Below are positions 1-9,164 of a DNA stretch of 64,000 bases, piece by piece; the stretch's first letter is position 1, and each line of letters begins with the position of its first letter. The stretch is from the NCBI GenBank assembly GCA_016648135.1, contig JADDOH010002334.1:248001-312000 (forward strand), given 5' to 3'. The position numbers were made by a program, and so were the translations under genes. The notes beneath the pieces are model-generated. The model saw nothing but the letters and a program-made list of their open reading frames with translations. It was not told where the DNA came from and searched no databases. The stretch is from Agrypnia vestita. Its lineage: Eukaryota > Arthropoda > Insecta > Trichoptera > Phryganeidae.

Positions 1-244
1 TTTCTGTAAAATCGACATCCATTATATAAAAAAATATAGTTTCGCTTTTTAATTTTGTCGACTTCCACAAACACATGCGGAAACAACGCGGCACCGCAAC
101 TTAATGGCGGCCGGTGCGCGGAGGTGTAGCTGGCGTCGGCGCAGATCGACGAAACCACGCGGGAAAGAGATAGAATTATAGTCAATTTATACGCCAGAAC
201 AGGTAGTTTCGCTTCTGTTCCGCCTCTCCTACAAAGGACAAGTC

Positions 245-409
245 ATGGCAAAACTAGTGCGGTTTCGCTGCTGTGATTTTGCGGCGGAGGTGTGCTACAG
301 GCATACGTCATATCCATCGAGGGCTTCCAGATGGGATGGTGATGATTCTGTCTCCAATTGGAGTGTGTTGGACAATGACAGACGCCTAGGGCTGAATCCT
401 AAGAACTAA
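245..409 (+). CDS. Short CpG-rich open frame, unrecognised
   Basis: An ATG at 245 opens a 54-residue frame ending in TAA at 407-409. It lies in a GC-richer island (about 60-410) that contrasts with the AT-rich surroundings. The product contains a Cys pair (RCCDF) and an acidic, Asp-rich C-terminal half (WDGDD, VLDNDRR). I recognise no domain, signal peptide or membrane segment. No clear splice signals frame it, so it could be a 5' leader, part of an exon or chance. The only support is composition. Confidence 0.15.
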   Translation: MAKLVRFRCCDFAAEVCYRHTSYPSRASRWDGDDSVSNWSVLDNDRRLGLNPKN

Positions 410-817
410 TGTCACACGAAACATTTCTGATATGTGTTAACCTAAATGCCCCTCAAATACGTAATCCCCAAATACACAATAAATTAATGCTATAAATTAA
501 CAAGTACAGAGCTACCAACAGGAGATTCATTAACTGAAATTGCTTTTTAGTTCAGTTCAGTAATTCAGAATGCTAGTACGTGGAACGATTATTTAACTAT
601 TTAGTAATTACTTAACGAACGGGTCTCGTGACAGGTCACGTACAATGGAAGACAATTATTTTTATTTATTATGGTAGTTTATAGTAGCATAAACGTATGA
701 ACATGAAAAAAGACCTGGAGGATTCGAATGTTAATAGTTTAATAGTGACTATTGGCTCTACAATCCTCAACTCTTACTTAAGACTAGCTGAGTTTTGGCC
801 ACCTCAAGAGTTTTATG

Positions 818-875
818 ACATAGAGGGTGTACTATGTCATAGAGGGTGTACGTACAATGATATAGAGGGTGTACC
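818..875. repeat. Short tandem repeat, tagagggtgta x3
   Basis: The 11-base unit tagagggtgta occurs three times at about 20-25 base spacing. The third copy is the left tip of the MITE at 863-1392. The two extra copies look like slippage or local duplication of the element's terminus. This repeat accounts for the open frame that crosses 697-912, which is not a gene. Confidence 0.5.
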
Positions 876-1392
876 AGAGCAAGCAGCAGAAACTTGGCCA
901 GTAGATTCCTAACTATGTTATGAGTCTAAAATGTTCAAGCAACCATGACCTAAAACCAACAGTTATGGAGATACGCAATATCAAAATTTGCATTTTTTTT
1001 TAATATTTCTGACTTTTTTTTGCCAAAAATTTGAATCATTATTACAGTAACATATATCAAATATGAAAAATTTATTTGCTTCAATACAACTAAAATAAAA
1101 TGATAAAAACCTTTTAAAAAATCACTTTTTTCAATTTTTGCAAGGTTTTTATCATTTTATTCGACTTGTATTAAAGCGAATGAATTTTTCATCATCGTCA
1201 TATGTTACTGTAATGATAGTTCAACTTTTTGCAAAAAATAAGTAAGAAATATTGAAAACAAATGCAAACTTTGATATTGCATATCTTCATAACTATTGAT
1301 ATTAGGCCATGGTTGCTTGAACATTTAAGACAAATAACATAGTCAGAAATCTACTTGCGAAGTTTCTGCTGCTAGCTCTGGTACACCCTGTA
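863..1392. mobile_element. Palindromic MITE-like element, subfamily A
   Basis: About 530 bp whose two halves are inverted copies of each other. The left tip reads gggtgtaccagagc and the right tip gctctggtacaccc, followed by TATA. Inside, the GTTCAAGC motif, the 'gagatacgcaatatc' block and the poly-T tract after 'tttgcat' return reversed in the right half. There is no coding capacity. The TA flanks suggest a Tc1/mariner-type target, but the superfamily is unproven. It shares its core with copies at 16334, 17494 and 58919. Confidence 0.75.
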
Positions 1393-3284
1393 TAATGCTA
1401 GATCATGGTGATCAACTTCAGGATTCGGTCAGTTGTTCTACAAAAATACTCGGATCCCCGGCTTTAGAAGATCTAGCTAAGACATAAACGTTAATTTCCA
1501 AAGAGTTTGTAACAATTGTCAATATTTTTGTGTTAAATAATTAAAGCGATCATATGACAATGCGAGAGAATTTTTTTCAGAGCTTGTCCCGCATTTTGTA
1601 TCATATTTTTGTGGAAAAAGGTATCAAATTAAAATTTATTTATTAGGCTCCACATATTTTCAATACGTATATCTATCTAAAACGGCACAGCTTATATTAT
1701 ATACATGAAATCAGAAATATTGACTAAAATTATTTTTTAGTTTCCAATTTAAAAAATAAATATCTATTTTTTTAATTTATTTGTGAAGGTAAAAAGTTTA
1801 CGAGAATGTAAAATGGATTAACATTTATTAAAAAAAAACAATCTTTATCGTAAATCAAACGACATATAAATTTAATGATAAATAGATATATTTTTTTATT
1901 ATTTGATGAAAAATAATCTTTTACATATACATAATAGTAATATTATTGAGAGAAAAAACATGCTACAAGTCCATACATTTATGTAAAGCCCACAAATTGA
2001 AGTAACTGTGTTTATTTCTTAAATAAAGCTGGTTTGATAGTATATGAATTGATTAAATAATTTATTTTGCGTCATTTAAGAAAGATATATGTGTTTAAAA
2101 TATTTGAAACCTAATGAATAAATAACAATGTAATACCTTTCCGTAAAAAAATTTAATACATAATGCGAGCGAAGAACTAGTGCATTTCGCTTGTATTGCC
2201 AGATGATTGACTTAAATATCTTTCTGTTTCTGATATAGTATCTTAATAAACATGGACTTGTGACTTTGAAAACGTATCACTTGTTTTTAAGATGAATAAA
2301 GTAGTTATAAATATAAATAACATACCAAATCAAATCAAAAATCAGCAGAACAACCATAAGAATTTTCCCGATAATTTGATGTTAATGTTATTTAATCATA
2401 TATTTTATCTTTTTTTATATTGTTCTGGAATTACTTTAAAAGGTTATTTATTTTAAATGTAATAATTCAAAACAAAATATTTGTGTGTTAAGAATTTATA
2501 AACTTACGTGTTAAAATGTACGTGTATAAACAAACTTCATTTTAAAATAAAATAAAAATATATATGAAATTAAATTTTTATATTCGTAAGCATCTTACTT
2601 ATTTAAAAATACACATTTAATTTTTTTTAAATTTAATTCACCTTCTATTTCCTTTAATTCTTTGTATGCTTAAAGTATTAAATACCTGAATAGCTACTGT
2701 AAATGGAGCCTAAGATTTACAGTTATTAAAACTGTTACTGAAGCCATTTTCTCCGGCTGAATTCTTTTCTTTTAATTCCGCGTGAAAAGAAAATTAAACT
2801 GCGTCATAACATCCGACACAACAGCGAAACACGCTTTTAATTTCAGGTTCTGCTTTCTCGGCTACAACATTCCTGAAAGTCTGGATGTCATCCATTACAG
2901 GTTTTTTATAAAGCGAGAACATTTCTCAAGAACTGTAAATCTTTCCCAGGAAGCATCCCCACTTGGATTTACCAGTATTCAAGTTTTTCTTACATTTCTC
3001 TGAGTATTCCGGTCGTGTTATCTATGATATAATGTTACTTGCGTACGAGAAAAAGAAAAAAACTTATATCTGCTGCTGCAAATTACTAAAAAAAATCATC
3101 ATTATTATTACTAATATTTTTAATATTTAAAGCATTAACTTTGTGGTCAGACATTAAAATAGTATTAGTCAAATTAGTATATATAAAAAAAAATTACATT
3201 AAGGAAGCGGTGTATAATAAAGCACCTCTAATAAATAACCAAATCAAATTTCCATAGAGCCCTTTGTTTAATTTAACTTTCACA
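1393..3284. other. AT-rich stretch, no gene seen
   Basis: Mostly A/T runs with many stops in all frames. The frame at 2782-3003 shows no recognisable domain. I see no repeat that I can pair with another part of the window. Confidence 0.6.
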
Positions 3285-3540
3285 AAAGGTTTGGTAACAC
3301 CGACTTTAGACCCCGCCCCCTCTCACTCCCTCTCCCTCGTAGATTCCTGATCGTTCTGTAGGCAAGTTAGTGCATGCTAGTCTTTGACAAAATTAACATG
3401 CATGTGATAAATATTGGTGAAAGGTTAACAGTACTATGGTTGTGGTGTATAGTACACATAGTAGTGGAGTGTTGGTCCTGACGAAGAGACGGGAACGTCT
3501 CGAAACCGGCAGATCTTTAATATGGTAGTGGTTTAACCAA
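3285..3540 (+). repeat. PLE terminal-repeat-like copy, plus orientation
   Basis: This is the inverted partner of 5490-5745. Shared blocks are the C-rich 'gaccccgccccctctcac' segment, the 'catgcatgtgat' block, the 'agtgttggtcctgacgaag' block and the closing 'gtagtggttt'. The hairpin module at 3478-3506 lies inside it. PLEs are known to have terminal repeats in direct or inverted arrangement. No PLE reverse transcriptase is recognisable between the two copies, so the pair may be a non-autonomous derivative. Confidence 0.6.
3478..3506 (+). ncRNA. Hammerhead-like hairpin module 1
   Basis: CTGACGA, one A, then the stem GAGACG/CGTCTC closed by GGAA, then GAAAC. The core agrees with hammerhead consensus CUGANGA...GAAA, apart from the single A between A9 and stem II. 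I found no convincing stem I or stem III, so self-cleavage is unproven. Confidence 0.4.
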
Positions 3541-3974
3541 CGCTCTGTTTTCATCATTATTTTTTACATATTGGTCAAATTATTAAAATAAATCAGCAAA
3601 AACATTAATTTTTAATTTTAAGTAACTAAAAACTATAAAATGCATTTCTTGATTTCTAATATTTTTGAAGTATTCATTCTAGAAACCAAGAAATGCATAT
3701 ACACTAAAAATATAATGAATAACCAGTCATATTTTACGAATAACCCATTATTTTACATATTTCCCATTTCAGTGTCTACTTGTCAATCTCCCGCATCCCA
3801 CTGCAACTGTAGCCTTCCTTTATTCAGTTTTTTACCAAAATAAGTAATGGATATACAGTATGCGTCCGTCCTAATGAAAATACGGTGATATCGAAACAGG
3901 CAGACGTAAAGTTACCCCAAGTGGTTTATACAAAGTTTTTAGTTATTAAAATCAATAATTAATTACACAAAGTT
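3541..3974. other. Non-coding stretch with a weak PLE-tail echo
   Basis: No gene is seen. At 3871-3897 there is a decayed version of the hairpin module (CTAATGA ... GAAAC). It is followed by 'aagtggttta', the same tail motif found after the better modules. It is probably another PLE end relic. Confidence 0.35.
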
Positions 3975-4120
3975 CCAGAGAGCATGAACAAAGGTTTCGG
4001 GTTCGATTCCCGGTGAGGTCGCAATACTTCGTAGAGATTTTCTCAAGGCTGGGTATTTCTGTAATGTGTTCCGTTGTAGCGATTGGGTCTCGTTACCTGT
4101 TGTGACCTTAAAAATTAAAG
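3975..4120 (+). mobile_element. tRNA-derived SINE remnant
   Basis: A clear pol III B box, GGTTCGATTCC, lies at about 3999-4010 in a tRNA-like context (tttcgggttcgattcccggtg). It is followed by a non-tRNA body that ends in 'ttaaaaattaaag'. The body matches the copy at 35840-35960 (the 'tgt..cgtagc.attgg..' block and the tail). The A-box half is decayed. Confidence 0.6.
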
Positions 4121-4454
4121 AAATTTAAATTATTTAAAAAAAAATCTTTTATTCTTGACTGTTCCTTTGCATTTTTTTAGAGATTTATCTAAATCGGTTT
4201 TAGGAACACCGAACCATGTTTTGAAAAACCGTATGTTACTTCACAAATACCTAGATTGTAATTTCATTTAAATTAAAATTTGTAATAAATGTATAAGAAA
4301 TCTGGAGAATTATGCACGGCTTATTGTAACTGTATATTAGCAATAGATGTTAATTTCTTAGTTATAATCATTTAAAAAAATATTGATTGTATTTATTTAT
4401 ATTTTTTTTTATTACAAATCTTATATACATATTTACAAATTTGATACAAAAAAA

Positions 4455-4645
4455 AAATTTTGGTACATAATATGAGATAATTAATGCATAAAGTAAAGTA
4501 AAGTAAATAGTACATAAATATATATATATAAGAAGAAAAAAAGTTACATATTATGAGATAAATAATGCATTAAGTAAAATAATGTAAATAGTACATAAAT
4601 ATATATAAGAAGAAAAAATTTACATAGTATGCGATAATTAGTGCA
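4455..4645. repeat. AT-rich tandem repeat, about 85-bp unit
   Basis: About 2.3 units. Each contains 'acat..tatgagataa', 'aatgcat.aagtaaa', 'gtaaatagtacataaat' and '(ta)n agaagaaaaaa'. No gene is seen in the surrounding 4.1-5.1 kb. Confidence 0.6.
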
Positions 4646-5489
4646 TTTATGTGGGAAAAACAATTTAAAAATAAGTTAACAAGCAAACAGTTTAAAATGA
4701 ATATATTAAAGAGAGAATTTTTATTAATTATAAGGGTTTATTTTAATGTTTTTTTAAAGGTCTCATAATTTTTTTCAATTCTTATTTAACATTATTTGTA
4801 TATATCTACTTATATGTCAGGAAAATGTCAATCTACTATGTAGCTGTAATTGAAAAAATAATCATATTTCTACAATACATATTTTTTGTCTCCAAAATAA
4901 TTTAAGTTTATTTGTCTTAATAATTTAATAACTTTGTTTCGAAAACCTCACAAATAAAATTAGAATTCATTAATCATTAAATATTAAATAATTTCATATT
5001 ACTTTTTACTTTGAAAGTTCTCATCACATGTTACAAAGGTTTTTTTTATGTTTTTCTATACATTGTAGCCCCACTTCTCCACTTTCTCCTTCATCCCTTG
5101 GGGATAATTATGTAGTGCTGTTTGCATATTCGAGAAACCTTTTTGAATATATCAAACCCAGTGTAATCAAACGATGCTTAGTGTAGCCACGACATGTAGT
5201 TTGTCGTATTAATCGTGACAGCTGATTTCCATTCCTATTTCTACGTCTATCTCTAAATTTTTTAAAAAAACTTCTTCTCCTAGATATTTCAAATATTTTA
5301 TTCTGCCAGTGGTAATGTTTTGCTAAAGAAAAACTACGATTTTTAACGATATTGGATTTAGATTGTGTCTCAGACCGGTTTTGATCACCCAAATTTGACA
5401 CTTGTGGAATATCCAGCCTTAAATTCAGGAAGGACCACAAACATGTCAAAGAAAAGTTTTTCAGAACGTTAGTTAACTTCCTAAAAACC

Positions 5490-5745
5490 ACTACCAGATT
5501 TACGGTCTACCGGTTTCGAGACGTACCCGTCTCTTCGTCAGGACCAACACTACACTACTATATTCACAATACTATACACCCCAACCATAGTATTGTTTAA
5601 CAATCACCAATATTGATCACATGCATGTTAATCTTGTCAGAGACAAGCATGCACTGATAAGCCTACTGAACAATTCAGGAATCTAACGAGAGAGAGTGAG
5701 AGGGGGCGGGGTCTAAAGTGGGTGTTACCACATATTTTGTGAACG
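5490..5745 (-). repeat. PLE terminal-repeat-like copy, minus orientation
   Basis: Reverse-complement partner of 3285-3540 with the same order of blocks: 'aaccactac', the hairpin module, 'accaacact', 'catgcatgttaat', and the G-rich 'gagagggggcggggtc'. The two copies are clearly diverged, so the insertion is old. The 127-residue frame just inside it (5108-5491, minus) is basic and unlike any domain I know. Confidence 0.6.
5513..5541 (-). ncRNA. Hammerhead-like hairpin module 2
   Basis: Read on the minus strand: CTGACGA, A, stem GAGACG/CGTCTC with loop GGTA, GAAAC. The stem equals that of module 1 and only the loop differs. Confidence 0.4.
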
Positions 5746-5794
5746 TTAAATTAAAAAAAGGCCGTTCTTAGGTTTTAACGGCCACTCAGAATCT

Positions 5795-5940
5795 TCAAGT
5801 TTGTTTTTACTGGGGTATTATGCCGTGTTGTTATGACCTTTCGGGCCGACGTTTTGGATCCCATTGCAGGGTCCATCATCAGGGCTGATGTCATCAGCCC
5901 TAACAACATGGCATAATACCCCAGTAAACACAAACATGAA
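5795..5940. repeat. Long imperfect hairpin at a PLE 3' end
   Basis: A block of about 33 bases containing 'actggggtattatgcc' (left arm about 5800-5832) returns inverted as 'ggcataataccccagt' (right arm about 5903-5935). The decayed hairpin module 3 sits in the loop. This looks like two partial terminal repeats in inverted order, just after the GIY-YIG frame. Confidence 0.65.
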
Positions 5941-6459
5941 GATAAAAAAAGGGCTATATGGAAAATTAATTTGGTTATTAATGAGAGGTACTCTTTTGTT
6001 CACCGCCTCCCTAATGTAAAAAATTTCTAAATCATTCAATTTTAAATCTTTATTATTAGTATTTAATATTTTCACCCCTATTTTTGGGTCAAATTTATGA
6101 TTATTTTCTATGAGGTGGTTGGCAAATTCGGAAAAATTGTTGTTATTAAGACACCTCATGTGTTCTTTGATTCTAGTATTAAAATTACGAGATGTCCTTC
6201 CAATATAATGTGCTGGACACGAGCTACATGTTAACAGGTAGATTCCTGAGTTGTCCATTATATCATTTTTATCTTTATTGTTAATAAGTATTTTTCCTAC
6301 GTTCTTGTTAGTATAAAAAGCTGGTTTAATATTTATAGGTAAAGCCTTGGATACAGTAATAGTTAATTTATCTATAAATAAAATTCTTCTCCATTTATTA
6401 TTATTATTATTATAGTTTTCTTTTATAGATGGATATAAACATTGTTTTTCAAAAGTTTT
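5818..6459 (-). pseudogene. PLE GIY-YIG endonuclease domain, 5'-truncated
   Basis: The frame is open from 6459 down to the stop at 5818, about 213 residues; the first ATG is at 6258. Counting from that Met, GIY is at residues 5-7, YIG at 18-20, and RTSRNF and RIKEH follow, with a Glu in LNDLEIF further on. These are the expected GIY-YIG nuclease landmarks. Upstream of the Met the frame still reads like PLE linker (ALPINIKPAF), so the true protein began earlier. An in-frame stop at 6460-6462 and loss of homology beyond it mark a 5' truncation. The reverse transcriptase is absent. The C-terminal 30 or so residues read through the decayed hairpin module and are probably not native. PLEs normally carry RT followed by GIY-YIG; a host GIY-YIG gene is much less likely. 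Confidence 0.7.
5851..5882 (-). ncRNA. Hammerhead-like hairpin module 3 (decayed)
   Basis: Minus strand: CTGATGA, T, GGACCC ... GGGATCC, then AAAAC in place of GAAAC. The loss of G12 would be expected to disable a hammerhead. It has the same sequence type as module 9 at 63659. Confidence 0.35.
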
Positions 6460-7530
6460 TCAATTGACCTATATTACCTTTACTTTTCTAAATCAGAAAC
6501 ACTAGCACTTAAACAATTTATTCAGAAGTTAAAAGTAGCGCGACTTACAATGGGAAGAAAAGTATTTGGTATATGCCTCAGGGACCAAGATACGTCACAA
6601 ATGCGTACGTAAGGGAACACATTACAAAAAGATTAGCTCGTCTAAAGTAAATCTGGTGTGTGGTGGGTATGGATATTGAAAACATCTAGGGTATTATTTG
6701 GGGACTTTTCTAGAGGAGATGGAGCCTAGCGAAGTTAGTGATTGTTACGAAACAACTAGAAGATCGCATTAAACAAGGTCCGGGGTTGCGAAGAGTGGAA
6801 AGATTCGATCTTAAGGACAAAGATTTTATAAAAATATAGACCCTTCGATAGGGAGAGTTGGAGGACAGAGAAATTTGACGTGATTAAATTGGATCAAATT
6901 TGATTTATTTACTTCATTTTATCTAGAGAGATTATTGTGTAATCACCAAAATGAATGTACAAACGATTTCATAATTGCTTTTCTTCGTTTTTTTCATAAT
7001 TACCATTGATATTGTGGTCATTATGGGCATCTGTGAAAATACCTATTAATTAAAATTTAATTTGAAAATTAAATTTTTAAATTAAACGCAAATATTTTTG
7101 GTAACCTAAACAAGTTTTAAAAAATTGCTTATGTCAAGTCTCCAATAAGGAGTGTCTGCAGAATGCACTTATATTACAGTAAAATACACATTAAAATTGG
7201 AATTATTTTTAAAACAAATCATTTTTAAAAAACACTTAGAACAGACAACAAAAGAATATTGAACGTTGAAAATAATGTCATACTGCAGGTACACACAAAA
7301 ACAGGTTGCCTGTTTAGTTTATCCTGAAGAAGAAACAGTGAATGCGAAATCGGCTGGCGTTACCAAAATGTGGTGGTTTTTAATGAATTTTTATTTTATT
7401 TAATTTGCAATTAATAGCCACAAAGTAATAGCCGATTACATTAGTGTAAAATATTTTTCATAAAATTATTGTTGAAATTCGAATAAATTATTTCTCGTGG
7501 AAAGCATTCTAAAAATATCTCGGCCGTTTA
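6460..7530. other. Non-coding stretch
   Basis: No gene is recognised. At 7322-7375 'cctgaagaag ... gcgaaatcgg' followed by 'aatgtggtggttt' resembles a very decayed PLE end. Confidence 0.4.
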
Positions 7531-8079
7531 CTGAAATAAGCAATATTGCTATTTCGGTTTGTTGTTGTTGTCGCCGGGCCTCGTGATCGAGGATCCTCTC
7601 GCCATTCTAACTCAGTTATTGCTGCGCCTCTCATTTGCTTTTCGATGGGAAAATAGCCCTGTTCGAGAGGCACACCTCACAAATCACAAAGCGTCAGTCT
7701 GCGTTGGTGAGTCACGACGATGGTTGCGGCTCGCTGCTCATTCTTCCCTCGTCTGGCCGTCGCAACACCATCAGTTTGTATATTTCGCTTATACATTAAT
7801 ATAGTTCGCTATTTCGGTATATTTACAGTTACTATGTAACATTTTTATGTCGTCAATTTTGTCGTTTCAGTTTAACAGGTTTGAAATCAATGAATACAAT
7901 GAATCAGAAAGCCCTAAAACGTAAGCAAACGTTTAATTATTCAAAATTGTGAATAATGAGCTTTGTAATTGAATGGATTCATAAATTTCAATCCTGTCAT
8001 AATTGGTTCATAATTGGTGGCACTACAATGTTATTCAATAAATGTCAAGCTACAGAAATAGCAATATTGCTTATTTCAG
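7531..8079. mobile_element. Non-autonomous foldback DNA element, 549 bp
   Basis: It is bounded by 27-bp inverted repeats: ctgaaataag + caatattgctatttcgg at 7531-7557, and cagaaatagc + aatattgcttatttcag at 8053-8079. The repeat is nearly palindromic in itself (AGCAATATTGCT). The inside holds no transposase. A diverged relative lies at 49490-49765. I could not see a target-site duplication. Confidence 0.65.
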
Positions 8080-8269
8080 AATATGGCCAAATACAACAAA
8101 ATACATTTTTTTCATGGAATAATGTGAAACAATGTAATAATGACAGAACATAAAAAAAAGTAAATACACCAGAATTGAAGAAATGAGAAAAGCACTAAAT
8201 TGGATGGAAATTAAAAAATACTTATTTATGACGTTCTCATATTTGTACACAAAATTTTCAATAACAAAA

Positions 8270-8693
8270 TGCCAAATATTTTTTGAACAAAATTACTGCA
8301 AAAAGTGATGTACATACATATAACACCAGAAATAGGAATAGAATAAAATTACCATATAATAAAAAAGTATAAACACAGAATCGTCTAATGTACAGAGGTG
8401 TAAAAATATACGATGAGATACCAGAAGGCCTGAGAATATAAATAAGAATATAAATAACATGAATATATTTAAAAACAAATGCTATTATTACTGTAAAAAT
8501 AGTATAGAATTGTAGAGCATAAGATTTATTATTAATTATAGATTGTACCATAGATTAGATTAGATGTAAATGTAAATGTGTACGTTATTATGGATAGTAT
8601 ATAAGTAATAGATTTAAGAATTTAAAATGTTAAATACTAGTTAAATACAATGTAATATTAACTAACTTAAGAAATAAATAAAAAAAAAAAAAA
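8270..8693 (+). mobile_element. LINE 3' end with poly-A tail
   Basis: The last codons of a non-LTR retrotransposon ORF2 are readable from about 8308 (YNTRNRNRIKLPYNKK) and again in 'MYRGVKIYDEIPEGLR', which is the usual C-terminal block of jockey/CR1-type proteins. There is an in-frame stop between them. A 3' UTR and an A-rich tail at 8677-8693 follow. The UTR matches the inverted copy at 27236-27625, including the 'tggatagtatataagtaata' region. The element is strongly 5'-truncated. Confidence 0.7.
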
Positions 8694-8793
8694 TTTAAAT
8701 CTGAAAAATATCAATAACAATAAAAAATTCGCGGGAGTGACTATACGACAGCGATATGGCTGAAACCAATTATAAAAAGTCGTGGGTACTCAC

Positions 8794-8941
8794 GTATATG
8801 CTTGAATCTGTCTTCCAGTATGGCGTTGCAGTGGTCGCAGTTGAGCGTGCAGTGCGGGCGGCGCACCTCCAGCAGCGGGCTCACGGCGCGCCGGGGGGAC
8901 GCGTCGGCGCCGCCGCCCGCTCCCGGCAGGGCGAGTGACAT
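8794..8941 (-). CDS. Candidate first coding exon of an unidentified host gene
   Basis: An ATG at 8941-8939 starts a frame that is CpG-rich, unlike everything nearby. It encodes 49 residues plus one base and then meets a consensus donor, GTGAGT, at 8793-8788 (phase 1). The start is Gly/Ala/Pro-rich (LPGAGGGADASPRR). The second half looks structured and Cys-rich (HCTLNCDHCNAIL, then EDRFKHI), possibly a small zinc-binding or disulphide motif. I cannot name the protein. The next exon would lie at lower coordinates and I did not find it in the window, so the intron would exceed 8.7 kb. That fits the lack of other host exons. The ORF continues past the donor to 8741, but that part turns AT-rich and loses protein-like character. 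It could still be a CpG-rich promoter fragment read by chance. Confidence 0.45.
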
Positions 8942-9009
8942 GACCCAGCGATCGAATCAATTTTCACTACTCACGGGGGCTTCCGCAACTTTCAGGAGCG
9001 CACTCAACA

Positions 9010-9160
9010 GTGATAAACCGTATTTACGTTCGGAGTGATGAAATGTATTTTCGTCCGGAGTGATAAAATGTATTTTCGCTCGAGAGTGGCAAAATGTATT
9101 TACTAATTAAAGAGTGATAAGGTGTATCTACTTTAACAAGTAATAAAATTGAGTACGTTG
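9010..9160. repeat. Minisatellite, about 25-28 bp unit x6
   Basis: The core 'gtgataaaatgtatttt' followed by 'cg.tcgga' repeats with a period of 25-28 bases and decays to the right. It lies directly upstream of the candidate exon at 8794-8941 in that gene's direction, where a 5' UTR or promoter would be. Confidence 0.7.
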
Positions 9161-9164
9161 AAAT

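Noticed and set aside
697..912. 71-residue ORF as a small gene
   Set aside because: It contains the triple tagagggtgta repeat and runs into the MITE tip.
5108..5491. 127-residue basic ORF as a PLE protein
   Set aside because: No PLE motif is visible; it lies between the inverted terminal repeats but shows no family pattern.
8756..9038. Plus-strand ORFs over the CpG-rich segment as genes
   Set aside because: They are Ala/Arg-rich reversals of the candidate exon with no domain and no splice support.
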